From contig JAFMSR010000028.1 of NCBI GenBank assembly GCA_022818135.1, forward strand, positions 62,001 through 126,000: DNA of 64,000 bases, in the 5' to 3' direction. Position numbers and translations under genes: made by a program. Within the stretch, counting starts at the first letter, position 1, and each line of letters starts with the position of its first letter. This DNA is from Saxidomus purpurata. Lineage: Eukaryota > Mollusca > Bivalvia > Venerida > Veneridae. The notes under the pieces were generated by a model. It was not told where the DNA came from, did no database searches, and saw only the letters and a program-made list of their open reading frames with translations. Below are positions 11,480 to 23,357 of this stretch, in pieces.

Positions 11480-12001
11480 ATGAATTTGTATATGTATTTT
11501 CATTCTAAAGTAAGCATTCAAAATGTCATAAATTTCAATCAGACGAATTACGATCGTTTATTCTATATCTTTTTTATATATCCAATCGTGAACGTTTATT
11601 TGCAACACGTGAGTGTACAATATATTACCATATTGGTAGCACATGCAAACAAAAAAATCCTGTATTTTTCCCATATTTGGACGGTACAACAGTCCCATGT
11701 TAAACATACAATAAAGACCAAAACGTATGAAAATGATCCAAATGAAAATCGGGTGAAGTATTTAAGAGTTCTGACCCTTTTAACGGCAAGTTTAATCGTC
11801 TTGATATCAGGATTATTTGTCGTTTGCTGGTTAACTCAAAGGGGTAAAAGTGCAAGTCATGCCAATGTTGTAAGACTTGGATATTTTCACAAAACTTATC
11901 GCTGGTATCTTTTATTGAAGGAACAAATAATATTTGCATTCGTACTAAGCTGGGAAAATACAGAAAAGACAGAAATACAATATTCAGTGAATCATTTTTG
12001 A
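11480..12001 (+). CDS. Unrecognised 173-codon ORF
   Basis: The longest open frame in this part of the window, starting at an ATG. It has one fairly hydrophobic segment near residues 95-116 (VLTLLTASLIVLISGLFVVC) that could be a membrane helix. Composition follows the AT-rich background (many I, F, Y, N, K). No domain is recognised, and a strong start context or splice support is lacking. It could be a chance ORF. Confidence 0.2.
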   Translation: MNLYMYFHSKVSIQNVINFNQTNYDRLFYIFFIYPIVNVYLQHVSVQYITILVAHANKKILYFSHIWTVQQSHVKHTIKTKTYENDPNENRVKYLRVLTLLTASLIVLISGLFVVCWLTQRGKSASHANVVRLGYFHKTYRWYLLLKEQIIFAFVLSWENTEKTEIQYSVNHF

Positions 12002-12419
12002 TTTAAACTATATAATAGAATAAAAAGGTTATTTAACATTGTCCTGTACAATACGAGATAGCTGGTAGCTGGTACTCTTCCAAATATATCTCCGTATTAT
12101 ACGGTTTAACTTAATAATATCTATCATACAATGTGACAACTGGTCAATGGATGCACAAAGTAAGTTACAGTCATTTTCATAAGTCTCATTTTCTTGAGAC
12201 CCCTTTAACTGCGGTCATTAAAACATTTTTTAAATTCAAAATTCATGATAATATCAATTGGATTAATAGCAGAAAACATGAATTTCTCACTTGTATTGTG
12301 CGATATCAAACAATGCATTCATAGTCTAAATATTGGCTCTCCGTTAGTCACACTTTTCTCACTTGAACAGTGGATGTAACAGTGGCCTGGTAATCTCAGT
12401 TATTCAATACAGTAGACAT

Positions 12420-12805
12420 CAGACTTCGCGAAAGTTGAAAAAAATAGCCAGACATTCGGACCTGCAAGGTCCAAACAGTTGCCGGACTGAATACAAATCT
12501 GCTGGACCGAAAATCAAAAAAGCAAAGTTTTAAGTAAAATAATCATGTTAATTTTTAAATGTTCTTTAAACTCTCTTTTTTTCATACTGTTTTTTCTGGG
12601 CTGAGCGTTCATGGGGAGTCATTTTTCTATTTTTCCCGGTTCTGTTCCTTCATAGAATCACAAGGACACCATTTTGACCGAAGCGATTCAAATATCGACA
12701 TTGAATTTATGCCGGACAGTCGGTCCGTATCCGGATTAAAAAAGCTCGGTCTGACTCGAAATCTTTCGGACATGTCCGTCGGACCGACGAATTTCGCGAA
12801 GTCTG
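12420..12805. mobile_element. 386-bp MITE with CAGACTTCGCGAAA termini
   Basis: The left end CAGACTTCGCGAAA is perfectly inverted at the right end (TTTCGCGAAGTCTG). AGACAT precedes the left end and follows the right end, giving a 6-bp direct duplication. The interior is rich in TCCGGAC/GTCCGGA words. Overlapping ORFs on both strands reflect that inverted composition. Superfamily unclear: CAG ends suggest hAT, but hAT elements make 8-bp duplications. Confidence 0.6.
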
Positions 12806-13127
12806 AGACATAATTTGTTTTTGTACCGTTTAACAGTCTACTACTTCCTAAATTCCCTACAATGTACAATATGGGAATTAAAAACATACATTGTTCTGTC
12901 CGGTACCTGTTTTAAGGCACAACTAACAGAGATAATTCTTCAAAAAATTGCCCAAACTGACCAATATCGCGGATACTAGCAAATTGACGAGGTGAACAAA
13001 AATTAAGATGAAAAGCTAGAAACTTTTTCATTGTAAGTAACGATTTTGCGACTAATTAAGTTTGCGGATCGACTGTGTTGCGAATTTCGCTTACTTAAAA
13101 CGAGTGAAATAATTTCTAGGTTTACAG

Positions 13128-14520
13128 TATTACCAGATTTTTGCAAAATCCCCGGGTTTTTGGACAACTCACTGGTAGATCTATGTTTTTAGCAGGAAAT
13201 CCTGCATTTCAAAGCTTTGAGGAAACATGCGTCACTAATCATCATGATCTGCAAGCTGATACATTTAAAGCGTTGCTTGTTATGCACTCATCCAATCACA
13301 ACACAAGAGGTTTCCGATAATTTATCACAACATCAATGCATAATTGCATGGACATCTGCCAATCGATGTGTAAATTTGTTTTTGCGCTGTTACAAAAACA
13401 TCAAATCTTTGAATTTTGTTAAACTTGACTGAATGATTTAATTATCCGCTTATCATCTATTTGAAAAGTTAATGAATCACCACTTACTACCCTCTGGGCA
13501 ATTTACCTAAGATGATAGTGACAATTAACACAAACTCTTGTCAACAAATTAGTTTCGTCACCTTATCGACTGTACACAATACAAGTACTTCTTCATTATT
13601 GATATCACGTTCTTTTGCCAAATATCTTTGCTTCTATGTGCACGGGAATACCTCTGAAGAAACTTGCATAGAATTCGGACACATGCTTTACAAGTACTTA
13701 GCAGTAAATCATATTTAAAAACACAAACTCGTAGGTACACCCGCACAAACTTGTAGGATTCAATGCTAAGTCATGGAAGCCAGAACTACAATACGCAACA
13801 CAATAAACATAAGCTATGAAAGACCAAATAATTATGCTATTATGCAGCTTATTTTTTGTACCAGAATAAAGAACAAGATAATACCAGTTTAATATAGTGG
13901 TTTTTTTTTTTAACTTCAGACTTGTCAGTTTTTGTGATGAACAGATGAATGGAAATCTCCTTTGTACTCTACATTTACGTAGTGACAACCCTTTAAACTC
14001 ATAGCGCCACTTCAATTACATTTATGTAACAACATTTACACAATATCTATGCTTACCATAACAAATAATCACCTGTTTACATCAAACGATCAGATTTGCA
14101 ACATTTCTGCCACCATCTTTTGCAGCTTCCGTTAAATGTTTATTGTGCGGAATTCTGCGGGCCTATTTGAGGACCGAAAATGTTCACGAATATATCATGT
14201 GGACTTTAAAATCGATTTTGTCATAATAATTATTAGTACATGTATCAATAGATATAAGTAATCGTCAATTTCCCGTACATTTAATTTCAACGACAGGCTT
14301 CGTACCGCACTCGGAAACTCGTCAAACAAAGACTACAGTATAAAGGTCGTTGTCTAAACACTTTCAATATTCTAAAAATAAATAATCAGGGCCGCACAAT
14401 ACCCGTAGAATAAACTGGTCCATCCAGCCCTCTTGATTGGCTACACGGTTCCCGAAAAACGTTTCACGGTTAGAGTCATTCTGATTGGCTACACGGATTT
14501 AACTAAACTGAAACGAGAAC
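13128..14520. other. Non-coding stretch
   Basis: No supported gene. A 105-codon minus-strand frame at 13698-14015 is dominated by poly-K and hydrophobic runs and looks like chance. Just before the Tc1 relic, GATTGGCTACACGG is directly repeated at about 14437 and 14481; this may be subterminal sequence of that transposon. Confidence 0.35.
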
Positions 14521-14523
14521 CGT

Positions 14524-15589
14524 TTACGGTGCGGTAACCGTTAATCGGTAATCGAGAACGCGCGGAAGTGAAACGCTGGCGGTACTGTAGTACCGAGTGT
14601 GGCCACCATTTGCATGAATGCATGCAATGATCCTACGCCGCATCGACGTAACGTAACGCAATACCAGTGCGTTGGGCAAATTCCTCCATTCCTGTTGTAA
14701 CGCCCGTGTAAGATCGCGAACATTGTCAATCTGATGGTTAGCTCGTGCTTTGCGGCCCAGCTGATCCCATATGTGCTCAATGGGGTTGAGATCCGGGGAA
14801 ACCGCGGGCCATGGCATGACGTTGACATTGTTTTGCTGCAAGAATTGAGTGGTGACCCTGGCTACATGAGGGCGGGCATTGTCCTGCATCAATGTTACAC
14901 CAGGACCATGCTGACGAATAAATGGTAAGGCATATGCATTTAGCACGTCTGCAACATAACGCTGTGCATTAATGTTGCCCTGTACAACAACCAAATCTGT
15001 CTTCCGGTTTCCCATGATCCCACCCCAGACCATTACGCTCCCTCCCCCAAACCTGTTCTTCTCAACAATGCAACAATTTGCGAATCTTTCATTTTTACGC
15101 CTGTATACCCGTAATCTTCTGTCAGCATGACTGTGAACCGAGATTCATCGGTGAACAAAACTCGGTTCCAGTCAACCCTTATCCAGTCCAGATGACGTCG
15201 CGCCCATAACAGCCTGGCAGCACGGTGACGTTGGGTCATTATCTGACCAGTGTACGGGCGGCGTGCCCTGATTGGTTGGGCGTTACGACGCAACCGGTTG
15301 CGAATGGTCTGCCCTGAGACACCGTATTGCCTAGCCGAGTGACTGTGGCTGCCAATTGACGTTGACGTAAGTGCGTCAACGTAATGAAACGATCGGCTCT
15401 AGCCGTCGTTACACGAGGCCTACCAGGTCGCTGCCGGTCGTGAACAGCCCCAGTCTGCTGGTACCGGGCTGCAAGACGATCAATCGTCTTCCGACAGCAC
15501 CCGAACCGACGCGCGACTACCCTGGCGGACATCCCACCCGCAAGCATCCCAATTGCCTGATTTCGCTCGTTTTCGGAAAGCCGTGGCAT
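14524..15589 (-). pseudogene. Tc1-like DD34E transposase, frameshifted
   Basis: A nearly full-length Tc1/mariner-superfamily transposase on the minus strand, spread over three frames. The N-terminal part (15589-15239) starts MPRLSENERNQAIGMLAGGM and carries the paired-type helix-turn-helix, including SARVVARRFGCCRKTIDRL, then a basic GRPR hook (RPGRPR). A frameshift near 15300 leads to the middle part with the first catalytic Asp in VLFTDESRF. A second frameshift near 15090 leads to the last part (15033-14524) with the second Asp in MQDNARPH and the Glu in SPDLNPIEHIW. Exactly 34 residues separate the last two catalytic residues, hence DD34E. Two frameshifts make it inactive. I could not find matching terminal inverted repeats. 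Confidence 0.9.
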
Positions 15590-16205
15590 ATCGAAAACAG
15601 TGAAAAATTAAAGAAAAAATTTAATTTTCAGAATAGTCCCTATCGCATGAATGGTACATGAACTGAATCAACATATGGATGACATGTATAGCGTGTACGT
15701 GCAAATGACCGTTACTGGCCGATATGTAAACCGTGCGTTTCGTGTAAACTGTACACGATCGTATTCTGAACATCGCCAGGGTTTAAAATACATGTACATT
15801 GAACATGTAGCAACTACACAGACAAAGCTTCACCGGCTATAAAACAGGGACGTTTCTGGTTTTGCTGAGTATATTTCGTCCTTCCGGCGTAATTTCAATA
15901 CATTGCAATTATTCAAATCTTTTTTATCCCATAGAGACTATGTTTAACTACAAAGGAATCTACAAGTTAATTTAACTTGTTTACCAACGAATATTGAATG
16001 GAAAAACGCTCGTGAATATTTAAGCAAATCTTTAGCTGTCTTTAAAGATTTTATTGAGGAGTGCACGTTAATAATTCACTTCATGTATTGTTGGTGCATT
16101 CTTAACTAAAAAGCTGCACTTAAATGAAGTAGTTTCCGATAACAATAATTGGCAATGTTCATTATACTTTAAACGATTGCAGAATAGTCCATACCTACCC
16201 GGCTC
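15590..16205. other. Flank between Tc1 relic and gypsy LTR
   Basis: No supported gene. A short ORF at 15651-15842 (+) contains codon-rich sequence but matches nothing I know. This may be the 5' flank of the Tc1 relic. Confidence 0.3.
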
Positions 16206-16406
16206 TGTTGTGTAGTGGTATATGGGCGTTGTGGAGAGGTTTGTTTACATTATTTCAAAGAAGGAATGAACACAAAATACTATAAAGTATAACAAGCTTT
16301 ATCGAAGTATAAACACTCATATTCTATTTCATACATATCATTTAAACAACAATAGTATATGGTATAAATAGGGGTATACTTAAACAATATAGAACCTTAT
16401 ATAACA
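16206..16406 (-). mobile_element. 3' LTR of a Ty3/gypsy relic
   Basis: On the minus strand the LTR begins TGTTATATAAGG and ends CTACACAACA, giving the canonical TG...CA ends over about 201 bp. It is directly preceded on that strand by a polypurine tract (AGAAAAAGGGAGA, + coordinates 16407-16419). It lies about 0.25 kb downstream of the gypsy integrase fragment, in the correct order and orientation. No 5' LTR is in the window. Confidence 0.65.
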
Positions 16407-16659
16407 TCTCCCTTTTTCTGAAAAAAATAGAACTTTAGCTTTTTTATTTTCTCAATGGAATTCAAGTCAAGGTTATTTGCACTGAATGTCGGTCACTCTG
16501 TGTGTGGCTTTACCAATTATACTGGTGAAATGTGCCACATTTCAATGTTATCAATGTCATTAAGATAAACAATTAACATAATTGTTCCACTGTCAAATTT
16601 ATCTCAGTTCACTTGGATTCTATCATCTTTGGTTTTACAGTGCGACCATATCTAGTGCG

Positions 16660-17255
16660 GGAAACCGGCAAATCTATATATTTTCGGTGTGTGTGGGGGG
16701 GGGGGAGGTGTTTTCATTTTTAGTTTCTGAAGATTCAGTTTGATCAGGGATTGAAAGATCTGGCAGTGTGAAATCGGGAAGGTTTGATGTGTGAGGCCGT
16801 TCATGTGAATTAAGAAGATGGCGCCTATTATACTAGTGTACTGTGCACCATGGGAGGTTCTGTGTACGAGTGTGCATTATGCTGTTCAATGACAGTTGCA
16901 GGTTTCCATGTACCTTTTTGTATGCTAATTGCTTCACCTGCATTTAACGATTTCAGTGGTGTAGCCTGTCTATCATAATACTTCTTCTGGGTTTGTTTCA
17001 GTTCATTTAACTTTCCCCCGACTTTAGCAGGATCAGGAGTTATGGGATTCAGCTTTTCATGTGTAATAGGTAGAAATGATCATATTCTCCTCCCGAAAAA
17101 CAATTAAACAGGTGAGTAATCTGAACTTAAAGGTGTTAAATTGCCCTGTATTCTATTAAAGCAATCACTGGATCGGAAAAAGTACTCTTGCAAATTTTGA
17201 CACGAACTTCTGCTAACCCATTGCTTTGACTGTTTGTCGGGGAAGAGAAAACAAG
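16660..17255 (-). pseudogene. Ty3/gypsy integrase C-terminal fragment
   Basis: Reading the minus strand gives the end of the integrase core (SDPVIALIEYR, then SSDYSPV in a neighbouring frame). After frameshifts comes the C-terminal region with KLNELKQTQKKYYDRQATPL, WKPATVIEQHNAHSY and RRHLLNSHERPH. This order is typical of K02A2.6-like gypsy elements. The gene lacks everything upstream of the late integrase core and is cut at about 17255 by an interspersed repeat. Frameshifts near 17150 and 17070 break it. It is followed by a polypurine tract and an LTR. Confidence 0.75.
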
Positions 17256-17520
17256 ATCTTGACCTTTCATATCTAAGCTCTATGCCTTGTGGTTTCAGAT
17301 AGTTATTTTTTTTCTTTTTGTTGCCATAGCAAGCATAGTTCTGCATGGAATGGAATTCTGTGAACATTTAGCTTCATGCTAGGAACATCCCTGCATAGTT
17401 TAATCAACATTGGCGTAGTGGTTTCAGAGAAGATGTCATTTGAATCAAAATAATGACGGACAACGGACACTAATCCATCACAAAAGCTCACTCTGGCGAA
17501 GCCAGGTGAGCTAAAACACA
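17256..17520. repeat. Interspersed repeat, same family as 4500-4875
   Basis: Contains ATATCTAAGCTCTATGCC, TTGTTGCCATAGCAA, GGAACATCCCTGC and the terminal AGCTCACTCTGGCG...CCAGGTGAGCTAA. It truncates the gypsy relic. Non-coding. Confidence 0.7.
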
Positions 17521-18110
17521 AAAACACCCAATACATGTATATATACCTTAAATTAAACTGCAGTAAAATATCTTCAAATTTTGCACACTAGTCAGTTAAC
17601 ATATGTAGATTATGAAAGTATTAAGTTTATTATGAATGTATTAAGTTTATCAATGTTTAAAATAGTGTCCATTAGAGGTGTACTAGCTTAGTGATTCAGT
17701 ATATAGCTGATGTGAAAGTTATTAAAAAACTTTAATAAGACAGGCTTAGATCAATCAACCAATATAAATAATGTTCGAAATATAACAAGATAAGAGGTTT
17801 CAATACAACAGGGGGCCAACAAAATCCAAGTAAAATAATTATCTTATGATGTTTGAAGACTATTTGTGGATAATTCGACTATTGGGGGAAAAATGATTTT
17901 TCAAAGTTCGGGTCAGTGTGACTTTGACCTTTGACCCACTGACCCTAAAAGCTATATGGATCATTTACAGGTTGCATGCAACCTTCTGAGCAAGTTTCAT
18001 GACAGTCAAATGAAAATTGTGACCTGTAGTGTTATTCGGGAAAGAAAAGCTAACCGAAGACACTGTGACCTTGACCTTTGACTTACTGACCGAAACAACA
18101 GTACAGATGG
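17521..18110. other. Non-coding with TGACC-rich repeat fragments
   Basis: Contains a repeat fragment near 17900-18095 with TGACTTTGACCTTTGACCC and TGACCTTGACCTTTGAC. Otherwise no structure was seen. Confidence 0.4.
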
Positions 18111-19290
18111 GTATGACTTAACACCGAACATGTTCGAGAACATGAGATGTAAATACCGAACATGAGTTATAATTTTTTCATTAAGTTGAATTATTATTTT
18201 TTTATTCATAAAATTGATTAGAAACATTAAAATACGTGTGTACACCAAAAAGATATTATGTTCAACCACATTAAAGCCTTTAATTCATACAATACCAAAA
18301 CGCGTGGCCTGACTCATGTTCGTGAACATGAGATGTAAATACCGAACATGAGTTATAATTTTTTCATTAAGTTGAATTATTATTTTTTTATTCATAGAAT
18401 TAATTAGAAACATTAAAATACGTGTGTACACCAAAAAGATATTATGTTCAACCACATTAAAGCCTTTAATTCATACAATATCAAAACGCGTGGCCTGACT
18501 CATGTTCGTGAACATGAGATGTAAATACAGAACATGAGTTATAATTTTTTCATTAAGTTGAATTATTATTTTTTTATTCATAGAATTAATTAGAAACATT
18601 AAAATACGTGTGCACACCAAAAATATATTATGTTCAACCACATTAAAGCCTTTAATTCATACAATTTCAAAACGCGCGGCCCGACTCATGTTCGTGAATA
18701 TGAGAGGTAAATACCGAACACGAGTGTTTATAAATTTACTGTAGTAAATTAGCAAAATATTTTTCATTAAATTGATTATAAATACAAATATACATGCGTA
18801 TACCAAAAAGATATTATATGCAAGCATATTAAAGCTTGTAATTCATACAATTTCAAAACGCGTTGACTGACTCATGTTCGTGAACAAGATTTGAAAATAC
18901 CGAACATGAGATTTTATTAAGTTTTGTAAGTAAATCATCAAGTTTTTAAACTTAAAACTGATCGTTAATACAGACATACATGTATATACAAAAAAAGAAA
19001 AATTATACCTACGCAAATTAAAACTTGTAATTCATACAATTTCAAAACGCGTAGTATAACTCATGTTCGTGAAGTAATGAATTAGAAATACCGAACATGA
19101 GTGTTTATTAATTTTTAGAAGTAAATCATTAAGATTTTATTCATAAAGCTGCTCTTAAAAACTACATGTACTACCCAAAAGAAAATGTATTCAAGCACAT
19201 TAATATATTCATATAAATTAAAGAAGCATAATAATTCGGTCATGTTCGTGAACCAATTTTCAACAGCGAACACGAGGTGTTAACTCTGAC
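18110..19290. repeat. Satellite-like array, seven ~186-bp units
   Basis: The phrase CATGTTCG recurs at 18129, 18314, 18501, 18687, 18873, 19062 and 19241, giving spacings of 185, 187, 186, 186, 189 and 179. Most units contain CATGTTCGTGAACATGAG or a close variant (an inverted repeat), an AAATACCGAACATGAGT block, a poly-T tract, ACACCAAAAAGATATTATG and CAAAACGCGTGGCCTGACTC. The first three units are nearly identical and later units diverge progressively. Non-coding. Confidence 0.85.
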
Positions 19291-19943
19291 TAATGTAATT
19301 TTTGAACTCAATTTGTTTATAAATTTGGTTGTTTGGGATCAATAACACTCTATTGACACCAAGGCATTAGTATGTTAATTTCAAGGCTTTGCCAGTCTTA
19401 TAGAATAGGTAGCCTAATTAAATTAGTATATAGGAGCATACTTAACAGTTTGAAGTTAAATAATTTAATATATAAGTAAAAAAGCCCAGTAAACAACTAT
19501 TGTATGTGCATATGAAGTAATTATCACTCTATTTACAAATGATATTGAAAGGTGTTGTTTATATACTGGACAGTGGACCAGATCAAGCCTCAGGCAAATA
19601 GTCATTATGACCAGGTGCTACAGTTAGAAGATTTTATACCTGTATGAAAATACATTGCACATAATTCATTGTAAATGTGCATTGAAGGGTCTCCTTAACG
19701 TGTACAATATATTTGATAATTGCAGATAGCTGGTAGTTCAGTACAGATCAATGCTTATAATTTGGTGATTAATGATCACACATGTTCCTATAACATGGAA
19801 ATCCTAAATAAATCTCAAATCTGTGTCACTGACAAACCTGAATGCAATCTAGCCTTTATGATAATTATAGCAAGTGAACAGTTACTGAATTTGATTTCTT
19901 TGTGAATGGGAAAAAGTTGGTAATTTCTAGTTGGAAGTTAGTT

Positions 19944-22079
19944 ATGGCAGCACCTGTACTGAAACACTTCATTGTGCCCGAAAATGACAATGGACCTGTT
20001 AAAGCTACATGCAAACACTGCCATACGGCAATATCTGGGCACACGAAAACTACTTCAAATTTTGCCACACATTTAAAGGTAAGTTGATATTGGTCAAATT
20101 GGCAAATTCTACCTAGATTTATCATGCATATATTCATATGTCAGTAATTTTAAATAGCTATAAATAGCTAATGTTATTTATTGTTTATGATACCGACTTT
20201 AAATAAAATGTTGTATCTTTTACCAATTTGTTTCTTAAATAGATGGAAACTTCATTGCTTGGTCGTTTGAAACATTTTATCTTCAACAAAATAATAAGAA
20301 TATATTTTATTATTGTGTCAGCAAAATTTATTGTTCTGTTAAATGCAGAAAAACCAGTTTTATCAGCATACTATTTTTTCCTATATTTTCACTTGCAGAG
20401 AAAGCATCGTGATATATATTTGTCGATGAAGGCAGAACCTACATGTAGCAGTAGCCACCAACCATCCATGAGAGACTTTACTAAGGCCTCAAAGTCTTTC
20501 AAGTTTGACAAAAGTGATTATCGCCAAACACAGATAACAGATGCATTGATATCGTTTATTGCTTCTGATATTTATTGATCTTCTTCCACTTGCTACAGTT
20601 GAAAGTCCACACTTTAAGAATCTCATTGGAAAGTGTGAGCCACGTTATCAGGTTCCATGCAGGAAGCATCTATCTACAAAACTGCTTGCTGAAGAGTCCA
20701 CGAAAGTTTTGAATGACATGAAGCATAAACTGTCACTGGCACAAAGTGTTTGCCTAACTATTGATTTGTGGTCTAACCGCCAGATGTCTGCCTATATTGG
20801 GATTACTGGTCATTTCATTTTAGATTGGACATTGAAATCAGTAATGATTGCATGCAAAAAATTCAAAGGTAGCCATACTGCAGAAAAAAATCGTCAATGC
20901 TATGAAGAGACTATTGAATGCTTGAATATATCTCATAAAATCTGCATAATTGTCACCGACAATGCATCAAACATGAAGAAGGCCTTCAAAATTGACTTGC
21001 CAGGATTTGACACTATTCATGATGGAAATGATGATGTTGATTGTGATGATGGCGATAATGATGATGATGATGATGATGCAATCACAGACAACAGTTTTGA
21101 CCATTTGCCCAGATATAGTGTTTGTTATGCTCATACTCTTCAGCTTGTGGTCAAAGACGGTCTTAAGGATGCCAGTCAGCATTTGAAAACAGTTATTTCG
21201 AAGGCCTCAACTATAGTGGCACATGTTCGAAAATCTATTCATGCCAGTGAAATTTTGGAGGACGAAAATAGGCTGCAAGCTCACAATGCTACTCGCTGGA
21301 ATTCCGAGCTTTACATGATTCAGTCCATACTGAATGTTCCTGAGGATAAACTGAACTCTATAAATTTCCACACCAAGTTAACTACATACGAAAGGAAAGT
21401 TCTACAGGAACTCTGCACAATCCTGGAGCCCTTTGAAAATGCTACAAATCTGATACAAGGTCAAGAGCAAGTGTCTGGAAGTTTAACTATACCTGTTACC
21501 ATTGGAATTCGATATAAATTGCAACAACTCAATAAAACATTCAACAATAAAATGGTAATCACATTGAAAGATTCGGTGGAGAAGAGGCTCGCTCCATATG
21601 AAAGTGATGATTCCCTTGTATTGGCAGCTGCTTTAGATCCAAGATTTAAATTACGCTGGTGTAATCCTGATAAACTGTCTGGTGCAGAGTCAGTTCTGAA
21701 TCAGTCATTAAAAATCATGGACCGTGAGTCATCTCAAACTCCTTCTACTGACATTGACATATCTCCACCTCCGATGAAAAAGGGTAGATTTGACTTTTTC
21801 AATTTTATGACTCAAGAGAAACAAAGGAAGAGGAACTGCTCTGGTCTGAAAAATGAGATAGATGGATATCTGTCCTCCCAATGTATTGATATGGATGATG
21901 ATCCTTTAAGATTTTGGAAAACCAACAGTAAAGAATACCCATCCCTCGCAAAGTGAGCAAACAAATATCTTGCAATCCCTGCATCTTCTGTCCCTGTAGA
22001 GAGACTGTTCAGTGTAGCAGGAAGAATCTTTAGGCCTGACAGATGTTCATTCAGAAATCTCAAACCCTTGAGGATCTGA
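19944..22079 (+). pseudogene. hAT transposase with BED zinc finger, broken
   Basis: Exon 1 (19944-20078) starts MAAPVLKHFIVPEN and encodes a BED-type finger (CKHCHTAISG...THLK). A GTAAGT donor and a CACTTGCAG acceptor define an intron at 20079-20398 that joins THLK to RKHRDIY. The main body carries the hAT catalytic landmarks: first Asp in LTIDLWSN, second Asp in VTDNASN, the CYAHTLQLV motif, RWNS, and after an in-frame stop the dimerisation region with PVERLFSVAGR. Lesions: a 10-bp insertion (ATTTATTGAT) near 20570 that shifts the frame, TGA at 21954-21956 where family members have a coding codon, and a frameshift near 22060 in the C-terminus. An acidic insert encoded by a GAT repeat (21030-21080) sits between the second Asp and the CYAH motif. 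It is a fairly young but dead ZBED/hAT copy. Confidence 0.85.
20079..20398 (+). other. Intron of the hAT transposase gene
   Basis: 320 bp between a consensus donor (AAAG-GTAAGT) and acceptor (TTTCACTTGCAG). Splicing here joins the BED domain to the main body in frame (HLK to RKH). It contains an internal minus-strand frame of no significance. Confidence 0.75.
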
Positions 22080-22329
22080 TGATGATCAAATGCAACTCAA
22101 GTTTTAATGAATGAAATATAATGACTGGTGGACAGGTGTAAATATAAGTTATTAGAAATTTGAAGGCTGCCATGAACATTGCCATAAAATAATCACATGA
22201 CTATTGTCTATTGTACATAATTCTTTCAATGTGTATCACCATCATACCTGCTGAGGTAAATTAAAAGTTTGAATAAAGTTGTTTAAAATGTATGGACATT
22301 AAATTATATTTTCAGTTATGAAACTGCAA

Positions 22330-22518
22330 AACTTTTGCTTTTTACATGTAATCTCAATTGTAATCAATTGTAATCTGATTACATCACTAAAGTAATTGTA
22401 ATGTAATGATTACAATTGAAAACAGAAGTAATTGTAATGTAATGATTACATGTTTTTATCAAAGTAATTGTAATATAATCATTACAATTTTGCAAGTAAT
22501 CGCCCCAGGTCTGATGAC
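22330..22518 (+). mobile_element. 3' terminus of the hAT element
   Basis: Subterminal repeats of GTAATTGTAATGTAATGATTAC are arrayed up to the end GCCCCAGGTCTG at 22518. Inverted, this reads CAGACCTGGGGC, a hAT-type CAG terminus. The flank ATGACCTTTGACCCC is part of a two-unit repeat whose second copy (22670-22690) is uninterrupted, which supports a true insertion boundary. I found no matching 5' end to the left. Confidence 0.65.
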
Positions 22519-22890
22519 CTTTGACCCCTGAGTATGACCTTGACCTTGAATCCAGCCATCCGGAACATTGCTTCTGCACGTCATCTCAGTCTGGTTAACA
22601 TTTGTGTCAGGTTTCTTCGAAATCCTTCATGGGGTTCAAGAGTTACAGAGCGGAAGGGAAACAAAATCATATGACCTTTGACCCCTAAGTATGACCTTGA
22701 CCTTGAATCCAGCCATCCGGAACATTGCTTCTGCACGTCGTCTCAGTCTGGTTAACATTTGTGTCAGGTTTCTTCGAAATCCTTCAAGGGGTTCAAGAGT
22801 TACAGAGCGGAAGGGAAATTGCTAACGGACAGACGGACGGACAGACGGACACCGAGGCGATAACATAATACGTCCCCTTCGGGCGTATAA
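22519..22890. repeat. Two-unit TGACCTTTGACCCC repeat with GACGGAC end
   Basis: Two ~157-bp units share TGACCTTTGACCCCT, TATGACCTTGACCTTGAATCC, CATCCGGAACATTGCTTCTG and TTACAGAGCGGAAGG. It ends GGACAGACGGACGGACAGACGG...CCCCTTCGGGCGTATAAAA. 22890-23357 that follows holds further repeat fragments (GGGCCAAGATGGCCC) and no gene. Confidence 0.75.
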
Positions 22891-23357
22891 AAACTTAAAT
22901 TTGATTTTCTTAGCAGTATGGTCATTTCCTGACGCGTTACTGCGGAAAGATGATTTGAATGCATTATGTATGAAATGGCAATTATCAAGAATCGATTGCT
23001 TTCGATTATTGCAAAATTTGCATACAGAGATGTCATGACCTTTTAGTTTTATATCGGTGAATAAAATTTATCGGTGACAGGTGTCGATGTTTAAATTTAA
23101 AAGAAAAAGCTTTTTAAACAAGAGGGCCAAGATGGCCCTTTATCACTCAACCTGTGACATAATGTCACCAAACTCCAACCCTAGACTATATATTATAAAC
23201 ACATACATTCTGTTTGACCTTGACCAGGCAAATAGTTCGACCAATTTACATTAAGATTTGGTTGTAAATGTCACCTGTATGGCATAAACAAGGTTTTTAA
23301 CTGGGTGACCTAGTTTTTAGACCTCAGATTACCGATATTAATACGTCACCTAAATGT

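Larger units (their letters stand above)
11171..13127. mobile_element. Candidate TA-flanked TIR element
   Basis: The left end TA-CTGTAAACCTAGAA is matched by the inverted TTCTAGGTTTACAG-TA at the right end. TA flanks with a CTGTAAACC terminus suit a Tc1/mariner-like non-autonomous element of about 1.96 kb. No transposase was recognised inside. Two independent short MITEs each missing one end cannot be excluded. It contains a 173-codon ORF (11480-12001) and a smaller MITE (12420-12805). Confidence 0.35.

Noticed and set aside
13698..14015. 105-codon minus-strand ORF
   Set aside because: Runs through a poly-A/T stretch, with no recognisable domain and no splice or promoter support.
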